Shown here one piece after another: positions 51,641 to 60,302 of a DNA stretch of 64,000 nt. The stretch comes from Pseudarthrobacter enclensis (GTDB lineage: Bacteria > Actinomycetota > Actinomycetes > Actinomycetales > Micrococcaceae), in the NCBI RefSeq assembly GCF_030811655.1, contig NZ_JAUSRE010000020.1, forward strand, positions 1 to 64,000. The letters run 5' to 3'. The notes beneath the pieces were generated by a model. The model saw only the letters and a program-made list of their open reading frames with translations. It had not been told where the DNA came from and did not search any database. How positions within the stretch are numbered: the stretch's first letter is position 1; every line of letters starts with the position of its first letter. The position numbers were made by a program, and so were the translations under genes.

Positions 51641-52686
51641 CGGGCAGGAAATCAATCGTGCCGGGTTCCTGCACCCGCCGCGGCCGGGCCGGTCTCGCGA
51701 TACCGGCCGCCTTGGCCGCACTGGTACTGGCTGCTTGCTCCGGCCCCGGCCCCGCAGCCGTTTCCGCCTTGCCGCTGAAGCAGGTGCAGGACCTGAAATT
51801 GCCCGGCGGCCCGACCCGGCTGGACTACCAGTCCATTGACCCGACCAACCGCATGCTGTACATCGCCCACCTGGGCGACGGAACGGTTGAAGCCGTGGAC
51901 CTGGACAAGGCCGCGGTAGCCGGCAGCGTCCCCGGGATCGCCTCGGCCCACGGTGTGATGGTGGCCGCTGACCGGCACTTGCTCCTGGCCGCCGCCTCGG
52001 GCACCAATGAACTCGCATTCGTGGACACGGATACCCTGCAGGTCACTGGCCGGGTGAAATCCGGGGACCTTCCGGACGGGATCGCCTACGACCCGGCCCA
52101 CGGCAAGGCCTTTGTCTCAAACGAGCATGACCACGTCCTGACCGTCATCGACGTCGCAACCGGAAAGGACATGCCATCTGTCGAGGTAGGCGGCGAAACC
52201 GGAAACGTCATTTATGACCCTGGCTCGGGGAAAGTGTTCGTGAACGCCCAAAGCACAGGCGAACTGCTCGTCATCGATCCCGCCACCGACGCCGTCACCG
52301 ACCGGATCAGGGTCGACGGGTGCGACGGGAACCACGGCCTTTACATCGACGGAATGAGCCAGCTGGCCTTCATTGCCTGCGAAGGCAACGCCAAACTCTA
52401 TGTCCTAGACCTCCGCAGCAAGCAAGCCGCAGCCCACTTCGATACCGGCGACGCCCCGGACGTACTGGCCTTCGACGTCGGCCTGCACCGGCTCTATCTC
52501 GCCGCCGAAGACGGCACCGTGAGCATCTTCGACGAACACGACCGGACGCTGGCACCTGTAGCCTCGGCCAAGTTGGCGGACCATGCGCACACCGTGGCCG
52601 TCGACCAGGCTAGCCACAAGGTGTACTTCCCACTCCAGGACATCAACGGCCACCCGGTCCTTCGCATCATGGAACCCACCACGTGA
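51637..52686 (+). CDS. Beta-propeller lipoprotein (YncE/YVTN type)
   Basis: The 349-residue protein has a basic start, a membrane helix and lipobox LVLAACS, so it is a lipoprotein on the outer membrane face. The rest holds six to seven blades of the YVTN/40-residue type (GTVEAVDLDKAAVAGSV, NELAFVDTDTLQVTGRV, HVLTVIDVATGKDMPSV, GELLVIDPATDAVTDRI). Such domains bind ligands or proteins. It overlaps the chrA start by GTGA, so its product may act with the ChrA transporter. Its true role is unknown. Confidence 0.8.
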   Translation: MTGRKSIVPGSCTRRGRAGLAIPAALAALVLAACSGPGPAAVSALPLKQVQDLKLPGGPTRLDYQSIDPTNRMLYIAHLGDGTVEAVDLDKAAVAGSVPGIASAHGVMVAADRHLLLAAASGTNELAFVDTDTLQVTGRVKSGDLPDGIAYDPAHGKAFVSNEHDHVLTVIDVATGKDMPSVEVGGETGNVIYDPGSGKVFVNAQSTGELLVIDPATDAVTDRIRVDGCDGNHGLYIDGMSQLAFIACEGNAKLYVLDLRSKQAAAHFDTGDAPDVLAFDVGLHRLYLAAEDGTVSIFDEHDRTLAPVASAKLADHAHTVAVDQASHKVYFPLQDINGHPVLRIMEPTT

Positions 52687-53909
52687 ACAACACGACGGGC
52701 GCGGGCGGCGAAGCCTCCGGCGGGGACATCCCGTTCCGGAAGTTCCTCCTCTACTTCCTGCACCTGGGCGTCACCGGGTTCGGCGGTCCGATCGCCACTG
52801 TGGGATACATGCAGCGGGACCTTGTCGAGCGGCGGGCCTGGATCGACCGGCAGGAATTCCTTGACGGTGTGGCCCTCGGGCAGGCCATGCCCGGCCCGCT
52901 GGCCGCCCAGGTAGCCATGTGGATTGGATACCTCCAACGCGGCGCCTGGGGCGCCTTCGCAGTCGCTGCCGTGTTTGTCGGCCCCGCTTTCGTGATGGTC
53001 ATCGCCGCCGGCGCGCTCTACACCCTTTACTCGGGCGCAGGCATCGTCCAGGCTCTTTTCTACGGCATCGCCCCAGCCGTAATGGCGATCATCCTCATCG
53101 CTGCCTATAAACTCCTCAGGCTCACCGACCGCGGCGACTGGCGGCTCTGGGCAATCAGCGCCGCCGTCTTCTCCGTCACCGCGTTAACAGGCTCCGAACC
53201 CATCCCCTTGATCATGGGAGCCGGGCTGGCCATCCTCTTCCTCGATGCCCCGCCGGACTGGCGAAAGCGCAGGAAAAACGACGCCACCGGCACCGGACCG
53301 CCGGAGCCGCCCTCTTCACACGGCAATATATTGGTCCCCGCCCTGGCCACCGCGCCCATGGCAGCCCTGGGCACTGGCGGGGCCGCCCCGCTGATACCGC
53401 TGGGGCTGTTCTTCCTGCAAACGGGGGCGCTGGTCTTCGGCTCCGGCCTGGCGATCGTCCCGTTGCTGCGTGACGGAGTGGTCGACCAACATCACTGGCT
53501 GGACCAGGCCCAGTTCCTGGACGCCGTTGCCATAGGCCTCATCACCCCGGGCCCCGTCGTTATCACTGCAGGGTTCATTGGCTATCTCATCGCTGGGTTT
53601 CCCGGCGCGTTCGTCGCCACGGTCGCCATCTTTGCCCCGATCTACCTCGCCGTCGTCCTCCTCGGAAGATGGTTTGTCCGCCACCGCGGAAACACCCGCC
53701 TCCGGGCTTTCGTTGCCGGGGCCACCGCCGCCGCGGCAGGCGCACTCGCAGGCGCTGTGGTTGTCCTTACTCGTGAAGCGGTTACGGACCCGGTCACCGC
53801 TTCCATCGGTCTCGTCACCCTGGGAGTTCTCTGGCGGTCCAAAATTCCCGAGCCCTGGATCGTCCTCTCGGCGGGCGTCCTGGGTCTGGGACTTCACCTC
53901 CTGCACTGA
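52683..53909 (+). CDS. chrA: Chromate transporter (CHR family, two-domain)
   Basis: The 408-residue protein has two CHR domains. The first opens FLHLGVTGFGGPIATVGYMQRDLVERRAWIDRQEFLDGVALGQAMPGPLAAQVAMWIGY and the second has FGSGLAIVPLLRDGVVDQHHWLDQAQFLDAVAIGLITPGPVVITAGFIGYL. Both carry the GGP-type and PGP motifs needed for anion export. ChrA proteins expel chromate in exchange for protons or sulfate. GTG overlaps the lipoprotein stop. No chrB or chrL is in the window. Confidence 0.9.
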   Translation: MNNTTGAGGEASGGDIPFRKFLLYFLHLGVTGFGGPIATVGYMQRDLVERRAWIDRQEFLDGVALGQAMPGPLAAQVAMWIGYLQRGAWGAFAVAAVFVGPAFVMVIAAGALYTLYSGAGIVQALFYGIAPAVMAIILIAAYKLLRLTDRGDWRLWAISAAVFSVTALTGSEPIPLIMGAGLAILFLDAPPDWRKRRKNDATGTGPPEPPSSHGNILVPALATAPMAALGTGGAAPLIPLGLFFLQTGALVFGSGLAIVPLLRDGVVDQHHWLDQAQFLDAVAIGLITPGPVVITAGFIGYLIAGFPGAFVATVAIFAPIYLAVVLLGRWFVRHRGNTRLRAFVAGATAAAAGALAGAVVVLTREAVTDPVTASIGLVTLGVLWRSKIPEPWIVLSAGVLGLGLHLLH

Positions 53910-54020
53910 GAGACGGTTTGTGCCCACCGCCGCTCCGACGGGGGGCCGCAGCCGTTTCCGCGCTATTCAGTCCCGCCATGGTGCCGCGGCACTCCGGGGC
54001 GTCCCTGCCGGTGGGACAGG

Positions 54021-54920
54021 TCAGCCCTTCACGAGCTGGGAAGGTTTAATCGCGCTGACCATAGCGGGGTAGTAGCCGTCTGAGTATCCGTCAGCGGTCG
54101 GGTGGAAGTTGAACTGCGTGTAGGGGCCGAGGTTGAACCAGGAGCCCGAGGAACCGATCTCGTGGCCATCGAATTTGGGGGCGACATCCACGAACTGCGC
54201 GCCGGCGCCCCGTGCCTTATCCGCGAGGACCGCGTTGAGCTGGTCCGTGCCCTGGTCGAAGACCGCTGCGGCCGCCGCGGACATGACACCGCCGCCGGCG
54301 ATGACTGTGGTGGATTCCCCGGCCGTCGCAAACAGTCGGGGGTACCCGAGCCAGACGATCTTGGCATTTGCCGCGTACCCGCGGATTGTTTGGACCGTCC
54401 CGGCGACAGCGACGTTGTTCGCGAGGTCGATCCCATAGGCTGCGGCCGCCTGGCACCCGGTAGCCTCCGCCGACGTGTCTGCGGCGCATGCTGCGATGAT
54501 CTGGCCGAAATTGACATCGTTTCCGCCGGCTGTAAGGGTCACCAGCCCTGTGGTGCTGTTGAGCACACCGTCAAGGGACGCCTTGGCCGCCTGCTGGGCG
54601 ATGGTGGGAATACCCGAGGTTGTTGTTCCGACAGTCGCGCCTGCACACGCATAGTCACCGGTGAGGGCCACCGATTGGAGCTGGTCGAACAACGCCACGT
54701 CGGCAGGGCCGCCGCGCAGGCAGGCCGGGCTGCCGAACGCCGGATTGACGGCGGCGGTCGGCGCCAACGAGCCCCAGCCGCTTGAGTAGGAGTCCCCCAG
54801 ATTGACGTATTGGACGGGGTCCTGTGCGGCGAAAGCCGGCGCGGACGCCCCTGGGAGGATAAGGGCTGCTGCGGCGGCGGAAGCGGCTGCACTGCGGCGC
54901 AGGGCTGCGGGGAACTGCAT
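54021..54920 (-). CDS. Secreted SGNH/GDSL hydrolase
   Basis: A signal peptide (LRRSAAASAAAAALILPGASAPAFA) is followed by the block I motif YVNLGDSYSSGWG with the nucleophilic Ser, the block III GGNDVNF and a C-terminal HPTADGYSDGYY with the catalytic His. Four Cys in two pairs could form disulfides. Related secreted lipases and esterases occur in Streptomyces. It acts outside the cell on lipids or esters. The gene stands alone, with about 100-bp gaps on both sides. Confidence 0.88.
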   Translation of the reverse strand: MQFPAALRRSAAASAAAAALILPGASAPAFAAQDPVQYVNLGDSYSSGWGSLAPTAAVNPAFGSPACLRGGPADVALFDQLQSVALTGDYACAGATVGTTTSGIPTIAQQAAKASLDGVLNSTTGLVTLTAGGNDVNFGQIIAACAADTSAEATGCQAAAAYGIDLANNVAVAGTVQTIRGYAANAKIVWLGYPRLFATAGESTTVIAGGGVMSAAAAAVFDQGTDQLNAVLADKARGAGAQFVDVAPKFDGHEIGSSGSWFNLGPYTQFNFHPTADGYSDGYYPAMVSAIKPSQLVKG

Positions 54921-55017
54921 GATGTGCTCCGTACTGTCCTCGGGTAAACGTTTCCCATGACGCTAGGGCCTGGCCCGGACGCCCCAACAGGGTCCTTGGA
55001 CTCTGACAAGGCAGGAG

Positions 55018-55545
55018 CTACTCAGTGCCCGCCACATGGCTGCGGCGCTCCAGGAGCAGCGTGTCCTGCCAGTGCCCGGCCTTTGGCCCGTGGCTGATCC
55101 GGGCAATCCGCTCCCTGGTTCCCACCACCCGGAATCCCAGTTTTTGATGCAGCGCCAGGCTCGCCGTGTTCTCCGGGAAAATGCTCGACTGGATGGTCCA
55201 GATCCCTGCCGCCTCCGTGGACCCGATGAGGGCGCCCAGCAGGATCCGGCCCACGCCGCGCCCATGCGTCTCCGGCGCCACATAGATGGAGTGTTCCACG
55301 ACGCCCCGGTACACCTCGCGGTACGACACACGGGTCACCGCGGCCCATCCCAGAACCTGGCCACCCTCCTCGGCGATGAGCCGGTGTTCAGCCAGCCGGC
55401 CGCCGTCGAACGCCTCCCAGGTGGGCGGCTCGCTCTCGAAGGTTGCCTCCCCCGTGGCGATCCCGGCAGCGTAGATCGCGTGGACGGCTTCCCAGTCGTC
55501 GGGGCACATGGGGCGGATGGTCACGGGGCGGCGCATGGATCCCAT
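55018..55545 (-). CDS. GNAT-family N-acetyltransferase (Pat/MnaT type)
   Basis: The 175-residue protein has the GNAT order: IRPMCPDDWEAVHAIYAAGIATGEATFE at the start, SIYVAPETHGRGVGRILLGALIGST (acetyl-CoA loop QxxGxG variant), and SLALHQKLGFRVVGTRERIARI. The closest named relatives are phosphinothricin acetyltransferases and methionine-sulfoximine or sulfone acetyltransferases. It may acetylate an amino-acid analogue. Translation may begin at the Met four codons in. Stands alone. Confidence 0.88.
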   Translation of the reverse strand: MGSMRRPVTIRPMCPDDWEAVHAIYAAGIATGEATFESEPPTWEAFDGGRLAEHRLIAEEGGQVLGWAAVTRVSYREVYRGVVEHSIYVAPETHGRGVGRILLGALIGSTEAAGIWTIQSSIFPENTASLALHQKLGFRVVGTRERIARISHGPKAGHWQDTLLLERRSHVAGTE

Positions 55546-55694
55546 TATGGTGCCGCAGCCGCGTTCCTCCCTCCCGGGGCGCCGCGGTGCGGGGGTGTAA
55601 ATAATCCGTCAATTAATCGCCCCGCCCACCCCGATCAGGCCCGCGCGGCCCTTTGATTGAGGCAAAGGCAGCATGGGTGGAGGCGGGAGCGACG

Positions 55695-56195
55695 ATGCGG
55701 TGGGATGAGGCGCCGGAGGACCGTGGCACGGTCAAGTTTGCCGCGGTAGCCGTGGCCGTGGAGGGCTACGGCGGCCGCGGACTGAACGGCCGTGCCCTGC
55801 AGTCGGCCACCGGCTACCTCTTCCCGGACCAGGACGGCGAGACGTGGTGGGTCATCTTCCAGCCCTGGCCGGCGGCCGGCCCGCAGGGGCACAAAGTTCC
55901 CGGCGACATCCTGGCCTGCAATGATTCCTACGGCGACATGGTGCATGTGGTGGTGCTGGCGGCGGGTGTACGGGAGGACGACGCCGAGGCAGCCTTTCGC
56001 ACGGACGTCCCGTTGACGCTCGCGGACGCCGCCCGGGTGGCCGCCGGTCAGCCGACGTGGACCCAGGGCCGCTGGGTGACGTTCGGGACGGCTTCGCGCA
56101 GGACTTCCCGGGTCACGGGCGCAATCTCGCCCTCGCCGAGGAACAAGAAGCGCAGGAGGTTGGTGATGGGGTTGCCTTCCGTCCAGCGGAAGTAG
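55695..56195 (+). CDS. Hypothetical protein, 3' end overlapping the convergent permease gene
   Basis: The ATG at 55695 has GGGAG 6 nt upstream; an in-frame TTG at 55653 would add 14 residues. The first 115 residues (TVKFAAVAVAVEGYGG, TGYLFPDQDGETWWVIFQPW, VPGDILACNDSYGDMVHVVVLAAG) look like a genuine folded domain. The last 50 codons run antisense through the last 148 bp of the permease gene and encode a basic tail (PSPRNKKRRRL). Either the genes overlap or the stop has been lost by a small frameshift. No family recognised. Confidence 0.5.
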   Translation: MRWDEAPEDRGTVKFAAVAVAVEGYGGRGLNGRALQSATGYLFPDQDGETWWVIFQPWPAAGPQGHKVPGDILACNDSYGDMVHVVVLAAGVREDDAEAAFRTDVPLTLADAARVAAGQPTWTQGRWVTFGTASRRTSRVTGAISPSPRNKKRRRLVMGLPSVQRK

Positions 56196-58024
56196 ATGTG
56201 CGGCATCAGCCCGGTCACGTCCCGGATGTGCAGCAGCACGGAGGCGATGGTGTTCGGAACCACCGGTCCGTGCACTTCGAGGACGCGGTAGCCGTGGCGG
56301 TTAACACCGTGGACGAACAGTTCGGTTTCGAAGTCGGAGGAATCGTCCACCACCACTTCGAGGAACAGGGCCTCCCCGGCCAGCGGCAGGTGACTTACCT
56401 CGATGGCCGATTCGAGTTTGTCCCGGTACGCTTCCGCGGTCATCCGCAGCGGTTCGTGGGCGATGATCGCGATGGGCCCGTCCAGGGTGCTGGACATGAA
56501 TTCCAGCGCCTGCTGGTCCAGGTGCACCCGGGTGGCATGCAGCTCAAAGGAACGCCGCACCCGTGACAGCAGCGAGATGACGATGATGCCCAGGATGAAG
56601 ATCGCGGCGATCCTGATGCCTTCCGGGCGTTCAAAGATGTTGGCCACCGTGGTGTAGGCGAAGACCACGGAGATGGCGCCGAAGCCGAAGGTGAGGTTCC
56701 GTTGCCTGCGCCGGCGGGCTGACAGCGTCACGGCCACCGCGGCGGACGTCATCAGCACCAGCACGCCGGTGGCGTACGCACCGCCCTGGGCGTCGACGTC
56801 GGCGTTGAAGATGAAGGTGATCGCAAAGCCGATCAGGGTGAAGACCAGCACCAGGGGCCGGACAGCTTTGGCCCATCCGGGGGCCATGCCGTAGCGCGGC
56901 AGGTACCGGGGAACCAGGTTCAGCAGGCCAGCCATGGCCGAGGCACCGGCAAACCAGAGGATGCCGATGGTGCTGATGTCGTACACGCTGCCGAAACCCA
57001 CGCCCAGGTATTCGTGCGCCAGGTAGGCCAGGGCGCGGCCGTTGGCCTGGCCGCCGGGCTGGAATTCCTGCTCCGGGATCAGGACGACTGTAATGAAGCT
57101 GGTGGTCAGCAGGAACACGCTCATGATCACAGCGGCGGTGGTGAGCATCCGCCGGGCTCCGCGGATGCGGCCTGCCGGATTTTCTTCGGTGTCGTCCTCG
57201 GCTCCCTTGACCTGCGGCATCACGGCGACGCCGGTCTCAAAGCCGGACAGGCCAAGGGCCAGCTTGGGGAACACCAGCAGCGCGATGGCCACCGCCATCA
57301 CGGGGTTCCCGTGCGATACCCACAAGTTGGTCCACCAGTCCCCCATGGCTGCGGGGTGGGAGAGCACCTGCCCCAGGGTGGCAACCACCACCACGGCATT
57401 TAGGGCCAGGTACAGGACCACCAGGACCACGGCGACGCCGATCGCTTCCTTGAATCCCCGCAGGAACACGGCCGCCAGCAGCGCCAGCAGGAACAGCGTG
57501 ACGGGGACGTTCTGGTCCTGGAGCCACCCCGGAGCGACGGGGTTGCCGAGCAGGTGCGCGCTGGCGTCGGCTGCCGAAAGCGTCATGGTGATCATGAAGT
57601 CGGTGGCGGCGAACCCGAGCAGGACCAGGACCAGGAGCTTGCCGCCCCAGCGGGGAAGGAGCCGTTCCAGCATGGCGATGGAGCCTTCACCACGGGGGCT
57701 TTCCCCTGCAACGCGCCGGTAGACCGGGAGTGCCCCGAGCAGGGTCACGGCCACCAGCACCAGGGTGGCCAGCGGCGAGATCACGCCTGCGGCGAGCGCG
57801 GCAATGGCGGGCTGGTAGCCCAACGTGGAGAAGTAGTCCACGCCCGTGAGGCACATGACCTGCCACCACGCGTGCTTCTTTTCATGGCTGGTGGGCACAC
57901 CCCCGGGTCCGGGGTGCGCACCCTTGCTGTCCTGCAGCCCGAACAGCAGCCAGTCCTTCAAGGCCTTCTGGCCGCGCGCGTGCGGCGCCGATGGATCTGC
58001 CGGGGGCCTGCTTAACGTGGTCAT
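56048..58024 (-). CDS. APC-superfamily permease (amino-acid transporter-like)
   Basis: The 658-residue protein has about eleven membrane helices (TGVDYFSTLGYQPAIAALAAGVISPLATLVLVAVTLLGALPVYRRVAGESPRG, KLALGLSGFETGVAVMPQVKG, STIGILWFAGASAMAGLLNLVPRYLPRYG) and a C-terminal cytosolic domain of about 170 residues. The GYQPAIAALAAG loop replaces the usual GSGIF motif. The transported solute, possibly an amino acid or K+, cannot be told. The C-terminal domain (YRVLEVHGPVVPNTIASVLLHIRDVTG) is typical of this subgroup. The ORF ends inside a convergent hypothetical gene. Confidence 0.85.
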   Translation of the reverse strand: MTTLSRPPADPSAPHARGQKALKDWLLFGLQDSKGAHPGPGGVPTSHEKKHAWWQVMCLTGVDYFSTLGYQPAIAALAAGVISPLATLVLVAVTLLGALPVYRRVAGESPRGEGSIAMLERLLPRWGGKLLVLVLLGFAATDFMITMTLSAADASAHLLGNPVAPGWLQDQNVPVTLFLLALLAAVFLRGFKEAIGVAVVLVVLYLALNAVVVVATLGQVLSHPAAMGDWWTNLWVSHGNPVMAVAIALLVFPKLALGLSGFETGVAVMPQVKGAEDDTEENPAGRIRGARRMLTTAAVIMSVFLLTTSFITVVLIPEQEFQPGGQANGRALAYLAHEYLGVGFGSVYDISTIGILWFAGASAMAGLLNLVPRYLPRYGMAPGWAKAVRPLVLVFTLIGFAITFIFNADVDAQGGAYATGVLVLMTSAAVAVTLSARRRRQRNLTFGFGAISVVFAYTTVANIFERPEGIRIAAIFILGIIVISLLSRVRRSFELHATRVHLDQQALEFMSSTLDGPIAIIAHEPLRMTAEAYRDKLESAIEVSHLPLAGEALFLEVVVDDSSDFETELFVHGVNRHGYRVLEVHGPVVPNTIASVLLHIRDVTGLMPHIYFRWTEGNPITNLLRFLFLGEGEIAPVTREVLREAVPNVTQRPWVHVG

Positions 58025-58082
58025 GTCCGCCTTCCCGCGCTGCCCTCTGCAACGCGACCACTGCCGAAGCTAGCACCGGCGA

Positions 58083-58110
58083 AAAGGCCCGACCTGCGTA
58101 AAGGGCCTTT
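58083..58110 (-). terminator. Intrinsic terminator between the TetR gene and the APC permease gene
   Basis: AAAGGCCC (58083-58090) pairs with GGGCCTTT (58103-58110) over a 12-nt loop. On the minus strand the stem is followed by TTTTC, so it can terminate the TetR gene, whose stop is at 58196. Confidence 0.65.
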
Positions 58111-58195
58111 ATTGACGAATCCTTTACGCGTGATTCACGACGGCGGCCGCCGCCCCAGGTGCCCCGCCCGCCGCCGAACCGATGTGCGCAAACCG

Positions 58196-58774
58196 CTACG
58201 GGAGGGGGCAGGCCTCGTCGACCAGCCGCCGGGCAAGGGCCAGGGCGCGCCGCCCGTACGTGCCGCCGTCGAGCACGGCCGCCGTGGCGTAGGCGCCGTT
58301 GAGGACAATCAGCAGCTCCTCGGCGAGCTGGTCCGGGGAGTCGGCCCCGGCGTCGGCCGCGAGCGAACGGAACCAGTCGCGCACCTGCTGCTTATGGCCC
58401 ACCGCTGCCATGTGGGCGGGATGCCGGCCGTCCGGGAACTCGGTATTGGTGTTCAGCATCGGGCAGCCGCGGTAGGTTTCCCCGGCGCAGTCCGTGGCGA
58501 GTACCTCGAAGACGGCCAGTATCTTCTCCCGCGGTCCGGGCTGGCCGCCGGCGGCCTGGAGCATACGTTCAAACCATGCCTCGGCCCGGCCTTCCACGTA
58601 GGCAGTGGCGAGGGCGTCCTTGGTGGGGAACTGCCGGTAGACGGTGGCGTTGCCCACCCCGCACTCCTTGACCACGGCATCCATCCCCACGGCCCTAATG
58701 CCCTGCTGGTAGAACAGCCGGGTGGCCACGTCAAGAACATTGCGCCGGTTTTCCTCGCCCGTCCTGCGCACCAC
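58196..58774 (-). CDS. TetR/AcrR-family regulator
   Basis: The 192-residue protein has the HTH RRNVLDVATRLFYQQGIRAVGMDAVVKECGVGNATVYRQFPTKDALATAYVEG. A TGGC-rich ligand domain with CAGETYRGCPMLNTNTEFPDGRHP is typical of regulators that sense redox or electrophiles. The GTG at 58774 is preceded by AAGGAG 10 nt upstream; a much longer frame would run over the reductase gene. It is divergent from the reductase gene at 58905 with operator-like repeats between. Confidence 0.85.
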   Translation of the reverse strand: MVRRTGEENRRNVLDVATRLFYQQGIRAVGMDAVVKECGVGNATVYRQFPTKDALATAYVEGRAEAWFERMLQAAGGQPGPREKILAVFEVLATDCAGETYRGCPMLNTNTEFPDGRHPAHMAAVGHKQQVRDWFRSLAADAGADSPDQLAEELLIVLNGAYATAAVLDGGTYGRRALALARRLVDEACPLP

Positions 58775-58828
58775 AAAAACCACACTCCTTCGAAACTTCC
58801 CGCATCCTGCATCCCCTCCAGTTTGACA

Positions 58829-58872
58829 GACGGAACGATCCGTCACAAAGTATGAGAACGATCCGTCACAAA
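58829..58872. promoter_or_regulatory. TetR operator region: palindrome plus 17-bp direct repeat
   Basis: GACGGAACGATCCGTC (58829-58844) is a palindrome with a 4-bp centre. The 17-bp stretch GAACGATCCGTCACAAA occurs at 58833-58849 and 58856-58872, 23 bp apart. It lies between the TetR start and the reductase start, so it probably autoregulates the pair. Confidence 0.7.
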
Positions 58873-58904
58873 CTGGACGGGTCCGAAGACCACAAGGAGC
58901 ATCC

Positions 58905-59582
58905 ATGAATACCGCCGTCCTCGGAACCGGCATCGTCGGCCGGACCATCGCAGCGCGTCTCGCCGAACTCGGCCATTCCGTCACCATCGGCACCCGGGAC
59001 CCCGAGGCCACCCTCGCCCGCACCGAGCCCGACGCCATGGGCACTCCCCCGTTCGCGGCCTGGGCCGCCGGGAACCCTGGTATCACCGTCGCCGGTTTCG
59101 CCGATGCGGCGGCCGGTGCTGAACTCGTTGTCAATGCAACCAACGGCGGCGCCTCCCTGGACGTCCTCTCGGCGGCCGGCGCCGGCAACCTGGACGGCAA
59201 GGTCATCCTCGACATCGCCAACCCGCTCGACTTCAGCAAGGGCATGCCGCCCACCCTGTTCGTCAAGGACACGGACTCGCTCGGCGAGCAGATCCAGCGC
59301 GCCTTCCGGGGGGCGCGGGTGGTGAAGGCGCTGAACACGCTCAACGCGGACCTTATGGCACGGCCGGCGCAGCTCGCCGACCCCGGCACTGTCTTCGTTT
59401 CCGGCAACGACGCGGACGCCAAGAACACCGTCACAGCGCTCCTGAAGGACTTCGGACACCAGGACGTCATCGACCTCGGCGACATCACCACCGCCCGGGG
59501 CACCGAAATGCTCCTGCCGGTATGGCTGCGCCTTTGGGGCGCGCTGGGCACCCCTTCCTTCAACTTCAAGATCGTCCGCTGA
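58905..59582 (+). CDS. NADP/F420-dependent oxidoreductase-like protein
   Basis: The 225-residue protein begins NTAVLGTGIVGRTIAARLAELGHSVTIGTRD, an NADP-binding Rossmann fold of the F420-dependent NADP reductase family. It continues with GAELVVNATNGG, VILDIANPLDFSKGMPPTLFV and ARVVKALNTLNADLM. Family members bind NADP and sometimes F420; many serve as NADPH-dependent reductases in general stress. It is probably regulated by the divergent TetR. The ATG has AAGGAG 5 nt upstream. Confidence 0.86.
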   Translation: MNTAVLGTGIVGRTIAARLAELGHSVTIGTRDPEATLARTEPDAMGTPPFAAWAAGNPGITVAGFADAAAGAELVVNATNGGASLDVLSAAGAGNLDGKVILDIANPLDFSKGMPPTLFVKDTDSLGEQIQRAFRGARVVKALNTLNADLMARPAQLADPGTVFVSGNDADAKNTVTALLKDFGHQDVIDLGDITTARGTEMLLPVWLRLWGALGTPSFNFKIVR

Positions 59583-59593
59583 CACCGGTCCAG

Positions 59594-59612
59594 CCGGGGA
59601 CTCCCGGATTTT
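59594..59612 (+). terminator. Weak intrinsic terminator between convergent genes
   Basis: CCGGG GACT CCCGG (59594-59607) forms a 5-bp hairpin followed by ATTTT. It lies between the reductase and the convergent kdpE gene. Confidence 0.45.
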
Positions 59613-59618
59613 GGCGGC

Positions 59619-60302
59619 TCACGGTTCGAAGCGGTAGCCCATCCCGGCTTCCGTGAGCAGGTGGCGCGGCCGTGCCGGATCAGCCTCCAGCTTGCGGCGC
59701 AGCTGTCCCATGTAGACGCGGAGGTAATGGGTCTCGTTGTCGTAGCCGGGACCCCAAATTTTGGCGAGCATCTGCTGCTGGGTGATCAGCCGCCCGGGGT
59801 TCTTCACCAACAGCTGGAGGATGGCCCACTCGCGAGGCGTGAGCCGGACCGGGGCGCCGTCGCGGGTCACCTTCCGGTTGGCCAGGTCCACCTCGAAGTC
59901 CCCCGCATCGACGGCGGGACCAGGGTCGGGGGCTTCAGGGGCGACGCTCCGCCGCCCCGCCACGCGCAGCCTGGCCAGCAGTTCGTCCAGCCCGAACGGC
60001 TTGGTCACGTAGTCATCGGCCCCGGCATCCAGGGCACGGACCTTGTCCACGGAGCCGTGCCTTGCGGAGAGCACGATGATTGGCGTGCTGCTGGTCCGGC
60101 GGATCCTGGTGATCACGTCCACCCCGTTGATGTCCGGCAGGCCCAGGTCAAGGACGATGACATCGGGATGCCCGCCCTCCGCGTGCTTCAGGGCGGTGGC
60201 CCCGTCCAGGGCCGTCAGCACCTGGTAGCCCTCGGCCTGCAGGTTGACCTGCAGGGCCCGCAGCAGCTGCGGCTCGTCGTCGACGATCAGAACAGTTCTC
60301 AT
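59619..60302 (-). CDS. kdpE: Response regulator of the KdpDE type
   Basis: The 227-residue protein has a receiver domain with the acidic pair in LIVDDEPQLL, phospho-acceptor Asp in VIVLDLGLPDINGVDV, switch Thr/Ser in VLSARHG and Lys in YVTKPFGLDELLARL. The C-terminal winged helix (REWAILQLLVKNPGRLITQQQMLAKIWGPGYDNETHYLRVYMGQLRRKLEADPARPRHLLTEAGMGYRF) is typical of KdpE. ATG overlaps the kdpD stop (ATGA at 60302). The target kdpFABC operon is not in the window. Confidence 0.9.
   Translation of the reverse strand: MRTVLIVDDEPQLLRALQVNLQAEGYQVLTALDGATALKHAEGGHPDVIVLDLGLPDINGVDVITRIRRTSSTPIIVLSARHGSVDKVRALDAGADDYVTKPFGLDELLARLRVAGRRSVAPEAPDPGPAVDAGDFEVDLANRKVTRDGAPVRLTPREWAILQLLVKNPGRLITQQQMLAKIWGPGYDNETHYLRVYMGQLRRKLEADPARPRHLLTEAGMGYRFEP

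Noticed and set aside
58775..59569. N-terminal extension of the TetR protein
   Set aside because: The extra 265 codons run antisense over the reductase gene. A GTG with AAGGAG upstream marks a start at 58774.
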